A stretch of DNA of 64,000 nt, taken from the NCBI RefSeq assembly GCF_048128805.1, contig NC_135997.1, positions 17,788,116-17,852,115 of the forward strand. The letters are read 5' to 3'. Below, piece after piece: positions 12,534 to 26,300 of the stretch (position 1 is its first letter; each line of letters begins with the position of its first letter). The DNA is from Centroberyx gerrardi (taxonomy: Eukaryota; Chordata; Actinopteri; Beryciformes; Berycidae). The notes under the pieces were generated by a model. The model saw only the letters and a program-made list of their open reading frames with translations. It was not told where the DNA came from and made no database searches. The position numbers and the translations under genes are program-made.

Positions 12534-15500
12534 ATGTCGAGCCGGGCTCTGCGGAGGCTCAAAGGGAAACAGCGGGGTCAGGAGGCTCTGGACCTCGGGG
12601 AGCTAACTTTAGGTGACGGTCCGGAGGAGCAGGCTGACGCGGCTAACGTTACTGTCCAGTCAAACAAGAATAGCAGCAGCCGAAAAGCAAAGAAGAACAA
12701 GGCTCAGAAAGACCTGAGCAACATTTATGAGCTGGTAAAGTAACTTAACGTCACGACTTTGTAACAGCATGTAACGGTAACATGTAATCTGTTTCTCACT
12801 GACAAGTCTATTCAGTGTTGTTAATGCTCTTTCACATGAATCGTGCTAGCGCAAGTGAAGCTAGCTTTATGGCATTAGCCCATTGCCTCGGTCATGGATC
12901 ATCCTTGGCTTATTCAAGCCTCAGGTAAACCCAGTTACAAGTTATAACGTTACGGTGCTGTCGAACAGAAAACCACTAGGAAGCAGCTAACAGCATCAGT
13001 TGTAAGACTCATTGAGAGAAAATTGCACAGCTCGTCTTCTTATTTGTGTAGTCGATATGATATGTATGGAAGCGTAGGCTATTGCATTCATCTTGGGGAA
13101 AAACGCGAGGTTTTCTAGTAATAACGAGATCCTTTCCCATTAGTATGAGATCTCCGGAGGAAATTCCAAAAATCTCACTCTGAAGTTGCTGCTACTCAAC
13201 GTTTGGGAATGACATTTCACTCTTTGGGTCACTTTTGTCACTGCTTTATCCAACAATATTTCTTACCAATTATTCAAACGCATTTTAACAGATATGTGAT
13301 GCAGAGAATGAGGCAGAGAAATTGTCAGCTGATGAAGATGCAGAGAAGCCAGATGGGAGTGAAGATGTTGACACAGGGAAGAATGACAACAGAGACATTG
13401 AGAAGACTGGTCAAAAGCAAGAAGAAAAGTCTGCAAAGGTAAAGATAAAGACAGTGAGAGAGTGTGGAGGATGTCTATATGTCTATTGTCTATATTCTGT
13501 TAATGTAAATGTGAATATTCATCTTTGTGTTCTTTTTCAGTCTTTGTCTGGAGACAAGGTTAAAAAGAAGAAGAAAAAGAAGAAGCCAAAAGTGACCTCA
13601 GAAGATACACAGGTAAAGTTGAGTAGGGATTTTAGATCTGTCTTGACAATACAGCTGCAAAACAGTGGCCAAAATGATAATCTCAATTATTTTGTGAGCT
13701 ATTCTGAATTAAATTATTATTCATGCTTAATAGTTTTGAGGATCACATGCATTAGTCATGAGGATCAAAATTATTATATTGCCAATTGACAATATCTAGC
13801 CCTACATGACAAACATCCTTAAAGTGTTCAAGTATGCCAAGTAGCAACATCTTGCAAGTTAAAAACCAATGCTGGTACTTTTTTGGTACTGTTTTCATAC
13901 ACTTTACACCATTAAACCACAACAGTGATGTTTTGTTTCACCTAATTTGCTCTTATTCTGTTAACTGACTCCTCTGGCTTCAGGAGGATGCGGCAAATGA
14001 TGATATTGATGCATTGCTGGAGACCCTCGAGCAATCCAATGGTCTGACGTTGCAGAATGAGGGTTGTGGTGGATCAGACAGCAGGCCTGTGATATATGTG
14101 GAGCACAGGTGAGGAGGAGGAGGCCCACAGTTCGCAGTCAGATAAGAGCAATAGCACTGTTGTTGTTGTTTTTGTTGTTGTTTGTGAGGAGGAGGATTTT
14201 GAAGGTTGGTAAAGAGTTGCCCTCTAGACACATCCACTAAAAGAGAAAAAATCTGTGATTCCAGATTGCCACCATGTGATGGTGCTAGGCTCACATAAGA
14301 ATGGCTAATCATTTGGAGGCTGCTTGTCTCAACCCTCCCGGTCACATGACAGGCAGAAGCCAGCCGGGGCAGAGCGTTCTGTAATAATCGAGTGTATAAA
14401 TCGCTTGTTGTGGCAGCAAACTGCCCCGCCTCTCTAAACACGACAGATGGAGTGAGAAGAGGAAGAGTGGTGTCACTCATTGATAGTGATGCAGATGCAG
14501 AGTGGGCAGGTTGGGCGCCTGCCAGCGGGAGGGCCTGTTTTATACAGAGTGCAAACTCCACCCAGCCGGGATGTCATTGACCGACCAGGGGCCCATAAAC
14601 AAGTGCACCCAATGAAAATCCACTGGGATGTTTAACACTGAGATGCACATTCCTACCTCCCAGAATCTATAAGCGTGGGATGACTGTGTACTAGGGGTGG
14701 AGCCGAATCCGGTATTCGGAAAAGCACAAATAGTGGGTTTTTACGAATATTTATTTCGTACAAATATTTTAAAAATTATTTGTATTCGGGAAGAAACAAA
14801 AAACCATGTCAAATAACAGCGCACAGGTTGGGACTTGTAGCGTAGCGAGGTTGCATCGCTGTCTCCATCTCTCTCCTCTGCTCCGCTTTGCTGTCTGTCT
14901 ATGTGTCATGAATGTATAAATAGCTGCAGGTCTGTGTGTCCGGCAGAGTTGATCTTTGGCAGAATGGTCAGCGCAGTCGTCCATGGTCTGTAAGACCGGG
15001 GTTCAAGACCCGCTGTGGGGACCCAACTTTGTAAAATAGTTTATTGAAGACCACTTATTTTAACACTTTAATATCCTAAAATTAGAAGTGTAATAAAAAC
15101 AAAAACAGGATTGTTACGCCTATTTCCACTTTTATTCGAATACAAATACAAATAATTTTGCTGCCTCAACAAATACAGATACAAATACAAATACTGGGCT
15201 CTCTGCATATCCCTACTGTGTACCACACTAGTATGTTTTTCCCACTTCCCACATCACTCAGTATGGTTACCAGCCAACTTTTCAAGACCAATGTGCGCTT
15301 CAAAATCATATGAAAACAATATCCGACTTTCACTCTCATATTCTACATTTCTATAGGAGAGCCTTATTAACAGTATCGGACATCCTAAACTCACTTTTCT
15401 TTCTGCTGTTTATCAATGTTCATGGTAATCTTATAATTAAACGCATACATCCCAGTCATAATCTTGACATTGTACTGCATAATGTTTGTTTTCTGGATTT

Positions 15501-18500
15501 TGTGTGAAAACCCCAGCTTTGTATTGCCATCTTTTGGATTTTTCAAAATTGCGCAGTAGGCGGAGAAAGGCTAAAACTGGGGGTGTCTTATCCCTTTAAG
15601 ACTGACTTGCACTGTGAATCCAACCTAAATCAAACAGAGCTTATGGGTTCCTTGGAATGCGTTGTCTTAATTGGTCCACATTATCATTTTGCCTCCCGTG
15701 ATTTGAAAGACGATCTGTATTTATTCATTAGGAATCTGAATCCAGAGACGGAGCTGAAGAGGTATTTTGGGGCTCGAGCTGTTCTTGGAGATCAAAGGTA
15801 AAGGGGATTTTTTTTGTATGATTGTTTGGGTTTCGGTGGCCCAGGGCCTGTGTATGTATGTTCACATGTGTATCTATTATTTTTTGACAGACCGCGACAG
15901 AGACAGAGGCAGTTTCATCGTAGCACCTGGATGACCATTCCTAAAGACACCTGGCCTCGCTTCAGCCGCCCAGGTAGCCTCTGCTTCACACTCATTTGTG
16001 TTAATTCAGTGTTTTCATTTTCAGCTGGTGACTAACGTCTTTGCCTGTTTTGACATTTGGGAACTGTCCTCACTGTACAGACTACCCTACATGTTAACAG
16101 CTGACTGTTGAAATTTCATACTACATAGGCCTATTTAAATGTCAGTTGTTGAATGAAGACTTTTATTCCACCATTTAAAATATGACACCTGGTCTGACAA
16201 AATGATCGCTGCCATTAAAGTAAAACTAGTATATTTTGAAGTTATTAGATATCTTTAGCCTTTCACTCAGAAAGTAATAACATTTTAGAATAAGTATTCA
16301 TCTGTGATATTTATATGTTGCGGAATGAATATCCTTGAATATTTTATATTGAGCAATGAAAAGTGTTTTGGAACGAAACACTTCAAAAGAACCCCCCGAA
16401 ATTTGCAAATATTTGCAGTATATAATTGCACAGTTATTTGTTTGTTTATTTATTGAGTTACTGTTTTTTTATGTTTTTATTTATATAACTAGATGGGCGC
16501 ATACCTCCACCAACGCTATGCAATTGTCAATATATGCCAGTTTCACATGTCGGATTTTCACCAAAAGTTAATAAATTCTTGCCACATTACCAACTTGTTT
16601 CACATCAGGAGATGCACACATTTTCATGACTGGACCTGAAATGGGACATGAGATCTGGCTGTTCAAATTCTGGCCACTTTTAAGCATTGTAGCCGATTAT
16701 CTTAACACCACATGGCCAATCAGCACTATATCTGTTCAGTGACCATTAGTGCTGCCCTTCTTACCACTGGACCAAGTTTTGGAAAAATTGGCAGTGCGGT
16801 TATGTCTAAACTGGAAGTGAGCTCTCCAGTGCTCCCATGTTGTTTGATTGGGTCAATAATGGAGGGTTTACCTCTTCTTATGTCTGCTGATTGACCACAA
16901 AGATTGATGGTGTTGCCTGAATCAGTTCGTAAGTTATATGCTTTTATGGGAAGCCACGGCCACTGCCAGGCCCCCCTTTGGCCAATCGGTGCGAAAAGTT
17001 GATCAGTAATTATTTGCCCCATGACCAACATTTCCATAAAGTTTCCTGGTGTTTCGTGAATCCATTCGGAAGTTATGTGCCTTTTAATGAGAAGCCACAC
17101 CCACTGCCACACCCCTCTTTGGCCAATCTGTGTGTTAAAAGTTCTTCCTTGTCCCATGACCAAACTTTCCACAAAGTTTCATGCAAATCCGTTCATAACT
17201 TTTGGAGTTATCCTGCTAACAGACAAATGGACAAACAGACAGGTGAAAACATAACCCCTCTGTTGGCAGAGGTAATTAAATCTGGCAAGTACACAAACAG
17301 CCCTTAGCACTGCTGGATGTTCTGCACCTTGTACTGAGAGGGCAGCATACCCTATAATGTATCATGTAGCCTCAAACTACTTTAGCAGCTATAGATATAT
17401 ATGGAGCGATCACAACAGAAGCTACATTCAGCCTACATAACATTTCCTGACGTCAGTTTGCACCGACTGAAAGACACCATTGATATATTGTTTAATCCCT
17501 CTGTTCGCTGTTTGAGCTGTGGTTGAACTTGATTTTTCCTCAAATTTCCTCTTAACTAGTTTTAAAAGTAACAAATCCAGCCATATCTGTACCCAAAGTA
17601 CAGTGTCGCACACATTTATTGACTGATTCTGACTCTTCATAATATATTGAGCAATATATTCAGACCTAAGACACCTTTTTTTACAGCAGTGCATCTCACT
17701 TTTACATCTCCACTAAAAATTAGGATGTCTTACAAGTTGTGTGAAGGCTCTAGAAGTACTAGTGTCTGTTGTATCATCTGTTTTATCTACATCAACACAC
17801 TGGCAGCTGACTGTGAAACTCCTTGTTGTTCCCAAGTTGTCCCAGATGGCACAGTGGCTTATAGTCCACCTTAATCATATATCTGACATCTATTCTGTTA
17901 TTTAAGCAATAAGCCACCAAAAGCAATGCTTCATAGTGATTTTAGTACAGCTAGGAGGCGTTGTTAGGCACAGCATGAAGAGGAATAGATAATGGTCGTC
18001 TTTTATTTTTAATCTATAATAATTAAGTAGCAGTAATTAAATTATATTCTTATGCCAAGCAGTGTAGTTCTTGAACAGTAGCTAAACAAAATGGTTGCTA
18101 AAATATCACAGAAGCACTGGTATAAGTGGTGATTTTCAGTTAATGCTTAAATGTTAAAATTATTTGAAGTTATGCAGTGTGCGTTTTACAATAGCTGCGA
18201 ACATGACAACTGAAAACTGGAACTATCACTTTTATAATTCAAACTTCTGTACATGGATATATAATTTTTTACGCTATGATATGGGTTGCTAGGGCTTGTT
18301 TAGGATTGAATTGCCTCATTGAATCATCTTGTTATGTAGTTAAGCATACTCCTCACGTAATTCTCTAAATATCATAAAGATCATACCTTCACACTATCAC
18401 ACTAGTATCACACTAGTTGCTTTACCTCTGAGACATGTCTCTGCAGGAATCTCAATGACCCTCCTCCAGTCAAAGGACGGCCTGCAGCACTTCACCTTTG

Positions 18501-21500
18501 AGCATAGTCGGGACTACCAACAAGTACAGTTCAAGTTCCTGGATGCAGTGGAGTCCATGGATCCCAACAACATTGTGGTAAAAACTTCCAACATGATCTC
18601 ATAAAATTTTGTGACATGAGCGCCAAATCTGAAACACAGATTACGTGTTGTGCACGCGAATTATGTGAAGATTTCATTCCTCCACCAAGAATTGGATTCT
18701 GTGACAACAGCACAAATTGGACACGCCATTTTCACCTGAAGGTTGGCTAATGTTTAAGTTTAGGCAAATACAATTAAATAAGAAAAATTTAAGATACAAA
18801 TTAAAATTTCAGTCACAGTAGAAATTATTATGTTTAATGAATATCCAATCCCTAATATTTGTGAGTTCATAATAGCTCTTTGTCCATCTGTGTCTCCCTC
18901 ACCCTCCTTCCTTCTCCGTGTTCCTCTAGACTCTGCTGCAGATGAACCCCTATCACATTGATTCCCTGCTGCAACTCTCTGATGTCTGTCGCATACAGGA
19001 GGACCAGGAGATGGCCAGGGACCTCATTGGTGAGGATCAGTGGCTACTTAAAGACATTAAAACTCATTCTTACCTGAGACGAGATGGATCATTTGTTATA
19101 GGGCCCAGCAGTGACCCTGCTGTCAAATCTGTAAGCGATGTCTTATCAGTGTATCCAGAATAGAGACTACTGGGATCCACTATACTTTCCCATAACTGCA
19201 CATCCCCTATGATCGATTTGAGAGCATCAGCTTCATGTAGCATAATGTATGATGATTTCTCCCAAATCACTGAGCTATTATCAGTTTTGAATTCCTCACT
19301 TAAAGTTTGGGAATTGGAATGCCCCAGTGAATAGGTGAACTATTGCCACGTCTGGGTTGAATTTGGATCAAACTGTCAAACTTCCATCTCCTGTCATTTT
19401 TGTCTATATCTGAAAAAGTAGTGCCTAAAAACGGTTACCAAATAGCTGGTTTAGGCTATATGGATTTTGAGCTGAATGCAGGGTTTTTCCTGGCTCAAAA
19501 AGAGGCTTAGATGGGCCTCAGTGTGGTCGTTCTGGCTTTGCCATCGCAGCCAACTTACCACCCATACCCCCTCTGTTTTATGCCTTTTATAGACACCAGT
19601 TTATGGCATAGACTAACATAACTGTCCTGTTTGAGACATTCTTTAGCTTTTTAAATCCAATGTTATTCATTTATTCATGGCTGAGAGAACCAGAGCAGGC
19701 ACATAAGTTTGTCAATATTAATATATCACTTCATTTGTTCCCATCAGGGATCTTTGTAAGTTGCTGGGATCTCTTACTTTGATTACTTGGAAGATAATTG
19801 GCATTGCCTTCCCTTCTCAAGCATTGCTTATTTTATGACAGGATTAGCCCAATTTGTTAGCTATGATTAATACATTTTTTAGATTAAATCAGATTACACT
19901 ATTCATTACACTGTGATAAATCAGATGTATAAAATGTATAAAATCTTTTAACCAAAAAAAACAACAAAAAAAAAAAAAAAAGTTGAGAAATATGATTGTC
20001 ATTGAACTGGACTAAGACAGTGGTTTTCAGTCGGAGCCCTGCTGGTCAGGAGATTTTCTGTGAGAAGAACATGACTGGCGCAGCCATTTTTGCATTAAAT
20101 TCTTGGTTTGTATTGGTTTGTAGCTAGAGGCATTGTCTTCATGCCATAACTACTTTGCCATGGGGGCTCTGTGGGGACAAGATTACTTTCCTGTTGATGT
20201 GGACATAAATTCAATATTTATGTTTGGTTTCTTTTTCAGAGAGGGCCTTGTACAGCTTTGAGTGCGCTTTTCACCCGTTATTCAGTCTGACCTCAGGGAC
20301 CTGCAGACTTGATTATCTCAGACCAGAGAACAGGTTGGTCTTTCCTACATCAGCCGGACTCTAGACGATGGTTTCTAAATTAAATTGTGGTTTTTGTCTC
20401 TATCAGTATGCTGTAGTAAAGAATAACACACAGCACGCTTTAATAATCTGTTTGCAGGGCATTTTATTTGGCTCTTTATAAGCACATGATGTTCCTGGAG
20501 AAGAGAGGATGCCCACGGACAGCGCTGGAGTACTGCAGACTGATCCTCAGGTACACAGGGAGACACACAGCCAAGCTGACCAATAGCATAGCGTTGCCCT
20601 CAGAATCAGTCATTACAATGCGAGGCAAACAGTCACAAGGCTCTCTAAGACTCAACTGTGCTGCCATTATCTCAGACTGCCACTCTGCAGGCAAACAGGC
20701 AAGAAAGGAGGCAGGCAGTTTTCACTCCATTATACTGTGATCATATTTTCTGATCATGGCCTAATGAAAACTGTAAAGTGGATACAATAAACTAGTTGAC
20801 TGGCTAAATTACCTGCCTGTATAAAATATAGTATGAAACCTGCATCTGCATCTTTAATTTCTTGTAAAAAGTTATTTCATTGACTAAATATAAATCAATT
20901 CATGAAGTTACATATTTCACTATTTACATTACTCCAACCTACACTGAAATAACAAAGATAATGGAGAAGGAATGCGTAGAACTGTGTAAAAGCAGTTCTC
21001 AAACAGCAGTAATAGTATATAATAGATTTTTGGAGTTTTTAAAAAGTCAAGTCAAACTTTATTTATAGAGCACGTTTCATGCAAACGAATACAGTTCAAA
21101 GTGCTTTACATAAACAAATATAAAAACAAATATACAACAAATATTAAAAAAAAGAGAATAGCAATTTAAAACACACAGAAAGAATAGAGATGAAATAAAA
21201 CGGATAAAATAAATAAAATACAATCGATAGAACCACCCCTTATGTAAAGACTCAGCTAAAAAGGTGAGTTTCAAGATTCTTTTTAAACGTGTCGACTGAC
21301 AACTCTAGAAAACGGTCAGATTTTGAAATTTTATCCAAATATGGGAGAAAATTGGGTCACGGGAGAACACCTGGAGACGGCCATGAAAATCAGGAGGCTC
21401 CCAGTTAAATCAGGAGGGTTGGCAAGTATGTGGTTATATCACCGCTGCAGATATGGTTCATTGAGGCACCGCACAAAATTCTTGGTAGTTCTTGGTGGTA

Positions 21501-23289
21501 AAAAAAAATCAAATGTATTTTGAGTTCAGTGGCTCTATTCCCAATCCCAAACATATGCTCTGCTATTGACTTTGCTATTGAGTTCATCCATTATCTAAAC
21601 AAACAATACAATAATCAAATTTTATTTGAAAACAAAATCTCTACCAGTGTAGCAGGAAGTTCATATACTATTTACCAATTATTAAGTTGCACAACAATGG
21701 CGTAGTGTAATACACAGAGTACAATATGTGCAGTACCTACTATTATATAATGTACAGAATATGACCAATATAATGTACAGTAGATGACCATAAAGTCCAG
21801 AAAAGGTCAACTTAAGTGCTCTTATCTCATTACGGTTTTATGTTCTGTAATGCCCGCCCTTAGACACACTAACAGCGGCTGCTGATCACACTCAATGCCC
21901 ATCACTCTGCCTTAGCTTTGAGTTTTATAGCGTATCCAAGTAGTGCTCATGGTTTATCTGTGATTTTCATCAAACTCTGGCTTCCTGACCTCATAACAGC
22001 TGTGCTCTGGTCCTTTTGTGAACAGCAGTGCAGGAATACGCTCTGACGTCTACCGCCTTCCAACTGACTGTGTCTAAATCACTGTCAGCTTAACATGGCA
22101 AGGCAATTGATAACAGAATCATAAGAAGCACTGACTGAAGCAGTGTTTCACGCATATGATACCCTCTTAATACTGTTAAGCCATTTTACAGCAAGGAACC
22201 AGTAATTATATTGTGTCACTTACTGTCTTTTGAATCCAGAAGATATCCAGTCTCACTGTTAGTCAGATTGTAGCCATCGCTGGGGTATCTTTGGATAATG
22301 TTAAAGTCGCGGTAGGTAAGTTTGAAGGAAACCAGGAAGACGAACGCTCTTACCCCCCCTCTCCCCTCCCTCAACTACACACTAGCCAATACTAGCTGAT
22401 AAAAATCATTATGTACTACCAAAAATAAAAACTGAAATGGGAAGACAGACTTTTATTTTCAGAACTGTTAAATTATGGAATTCATTACAATAACTCACTC
22501 AAGAACAGTACGGCAGTTGGATTGTTGATTGCAAGATTTCAAGATTCAAATGTAGTTATCATCACACTATTGTATTGCACTGTCAGTAGGTTTGTAGACT
22601 ATTGGTATTATATGTGAACACATGTAGATGAGTATGTGTATATATGTAGGTCCATACAGGATATGTGCCAATGTATGTAGGTTATATGTGTGTATGTATG
22701 CATGTATGTGTATGATATGTGTGTGTCAACAATTATGTGTTGTATTATTAGGATTATTGTATGCTTAAATGTTTTTAATGTGGACTCTTGGAAGATTAGC
22801 CAATGGGCTAAAAGAGATCCAAATCAAATCAAATCAAATATTAGCAATCGGCGCACAGCAGGTTGACAACTCAGAGCGATGCCCTTCAGCTCCATGGTTA
22901 CTTCAATTTGTCAGATGCCTGAGCTTAAAAATGTACATTAAAAGCAAATAGCAGAGCTATGGTGCTGTCAATATAGGTGGGATTTTGACATATTATCTTA
23001 CTCATTTGTGTTCACCCAACATGAGGATTACTTTGCTGAATTCAAACAAAATGTCAACTGATAAAACCTACCTACACCGGCTTTAAATGTACTTACAATC
23101 ACATATTTGGTCTGTTTTTTGGTCAAGCATTTGTTATAGTAATCTTTTGTTTGGTCTTCTCCTCCATCTCTTTATCAGTTTGGACCCAGACTCTGATCCA
23201 CTTTGCATGCTGCTGCTCATTGATTTCCTGACACTGCGCTCCAGAGAGTACCACTCTCTCCTCCGCTTATACCAGGACTGGGAGGTGAA

Positions 23290-23320
<31 letters not shown>

Positions 23321-26300
23321 CGTGCATATACATGTGTTTCTGACCTGAAGTTACTTCAGGCTGTTTTTTTTGTTATTCTGACAAAACAAAGCTTACTGGA
23401 ATGGATTTGTTTTTGTGTCTCAGGAGCACAGAAATCTGTCCCAGCTGCCAAACTTTGCATTCTCCATTGCACTTAGCAATTTCCATCTCAGCCAGCAAGA
23501 AGACATGGATCCTGAGGAAAGTGATAAACATAGACGCAAGGCTGACCTGATGCTGCAGAATGCTCTCATCATGTTCCCTGGAGGTTAGACAGACAGAAAC
23601 ATGCATATCAGTGCATGAGCGTTTAAACTCTACTATCACTTTACATGGCTTATCACAACTAAAAGGTTTCCACAAAAAGTAGTGTTCGTAGTCCAGACAT
23701 AAATGTGTGTTTTCAACTGCTGGGTGTGCTGTTTGTGTGTTTTCCTCAGTGTTGATGCCTTTACTGGATCTGTGTACTGTGCAGCCAGATGCCGCAGTCG
23801 CATCACATGCCTTCTTTGGCCCAAAGAGTCAGATGGGGTAACGTATCCTGCTGGGGCTGGAAGATACTGGCAAAAAATCGAATTGCGGTTTAAACTGCGA
23901 TTCATATCAAGTTTTTCTTGTCGTAAATTTTTTAGAACGTTATTATTGTTTGAGGCAAAGTGATTTTGTTAAAAAATAGATGTCAGTGTGCACGATTTAC
24001 TGAGTTTTAGTATGGTGAAAGGTTTTTACCTTTTTAGAAATCCATTTTGGACCCTTAAGCAATTAATTGCAGCCTCTGCGATTTGGAAATTACATAAGCT
24101 CATATTGCGATTTCAATTTTTATTTTTTATTTTTTCGATTAATTGTTCAGCTCTAAATCCTGCCTTTATTCTCCCATCCAAACAGTTTTCTATGTCAGTC
24201 AGGAAAATAAAAGTAACTTAGCATTTATTGCCATGAAATTGAAGTCCATTGTACCAATGTAGCATACCAATTTAATTAACTAAGAAAAATAGATAAATCT
24301 TTTTCTGGCCTGTATTTTTTTTCCCCCTTTGCTCTGTCTTTCTTCCCCTCCCCTCCCCCAAACTTGTATATTCATCCTATCTTCTCTGCCTTCTGCATCC
24401 CTCTCTCTAGACAGTCCCCTGCCCTGGCTGAGCTAATTGGACTGTATGTGGGGCGGACCCACGTCCTGTGGAGAGAGGGAGGGGTAATGCTCTGGCTGGA
24501 AGAGTGTGTGAAGCAGGTGTTGCATCGAGTCGATACCAACGACCCTCTGGTGGAGGACTCCCAAAACAAGTAAGATCCCAGTGAGCTGCTCTGCTACCTT
24601 TGGTCCAGATCTCTGGTAAACTTTGTTGGTTTGCCAGCAGTAGTTTCTAGAAGACAGTTTTACGTGTTTCTTATTGAGACATTAATGACATTGAATATAA
24701 GCCAACTAAAAAATGGTAAATTAAGGAAGCGTACTAATTTATGGAGACTTTTGAGTTGAACCTGGCAATAAGTTGAAATAAGGGTGAATATTTACAGTGC
24801 ATTTGAATCTTCATAGACTGGACTCAGATACCATCCATAAGTGAACTACATAATGTACTTGCGTGTCCTGACATAGAGTCCCCTCCCTTTTCATTAACAA
24901 GAAAGACAGATAGAAAACTCCTGAAAGGAAAATATTGCTCAAAACGTACAAAGGCAAGTCTGGGTAACATTTTCTATGAAGGTCGTGTTTATAGGACATT
25001 ATAAGTATAGCTATAATACTCTACAGATATTTTTATAATGTCTTATGACATTATCTACACTATCTATCTTTACTTAAAGCAGCTGGGAAGAGAAAAGAGG
25101 AAAGGTTAGTTGTAGCCTGAAAAGACTGAAAGAAGAACTGGAGTGAGAGCAGGACTGTTCCTTTATGCAGACGATATTCTCTGGCTCGCTTCGGACTTCG
25201 CCTCTTCTGTCCCCATTTTGATAGATACAATTGAAACATGTTCACAGATATCTGGCTATAAAATGAACTGGCATAAGTCTGAGGTAATGCCGGTGTCCAG
25301 AGTGTGTCATCCTACAACTGTTAGTGCACTTCAGTTTAAATGGATAGCATCTGACATGAAGTATGTAGAGGTAAAACTGTGTCCACACATTGACAACATA
25401 ATGCAGATTAATATGTCTCCATTTCTTCAGAAAATAAAGAACAATCAGGATAGTTAGAAATCAATTAATCTCACCCTCTGGGGGAAGACCTGGACTCTGA
25501 AAATATTGTGGCTAATGAAGGATGGCCTCTAAGAGATGCATTGGGTAAATGTATGCATTATAAACTCATCCATACACAAGTTAAACTAAAAAAAATGGGA
25601 ATACTACATAATATTCTATGTTGGAAGTGTAATATGGAGGCATGTACATTCCTACATGCAATGTGGAATTTCCCATTTGTTCTTTCTTTTTGGAAACAGC
25701 TTATCAAAAAGCTTGGAGAATGGTTAAAAAACCTTTGCCAGAATCTCTTCAACTCTATCTATTCATTCATCATTTCATCACTGCAGCTACAATTATCCTT
25801 CGCCATTGGAAGAGTCAGGGCAGACCAGAATACAGGGAGTGGGTGAAATCAGTGACAGATAACGCATCCTTTGAATTAATGATTGCCAGAATACATAATT
25901 GTAGGGGAAATTTTTACCAGGTATAACACCATCTCCTGATCTATATAGTTCTGTATGCATTTGGACAGTTGGCATTGCTCTTTGTTTTGGCTCTATACTC
26001 TTATTGGGATGTGAAATAACACACTAAGACAGGTATAATTGGGGAATTTTCCTGTACTATGTAATGACAGCAATTTCATTAGCACCAAAGATGGTGGAGA
26101 CGGCAGTTAACGGTAGGATGGACTAACACAGGACTTACTGTTCTCTCTCACTCTGCATATTGCATGGAGAACAGACACACACAAAGAATGTGTATGGCAA
26201 GAAAAGCCTGTATCAAGATCAGCATGTAATTTTCTTTTTCTATTCTAGTATATAAAGATAGTCCTTGTTATAATACACATGAACTGTTATGCGATTCTAA

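Noticed and set aside
13980-14561. 193-aa minus-strand frame
   Set aside because: It overlaps tcf25 exon 4 in antisense and extends into intron with Gln runs from a GTT-rich tract.
16726-17172. 148-aa minus-strand frame with repeated GQRGxWQW-type segments
   Set aside because: The protein-level repeats come from the 139-bp DNA tandem units of a dispersed repeat.
20015-20200. CAGTGGTTTTCAGTCGGAGC as another hAT-type end
   Set aside because: Only one end resembles the family; no partner end or duplication was seen.
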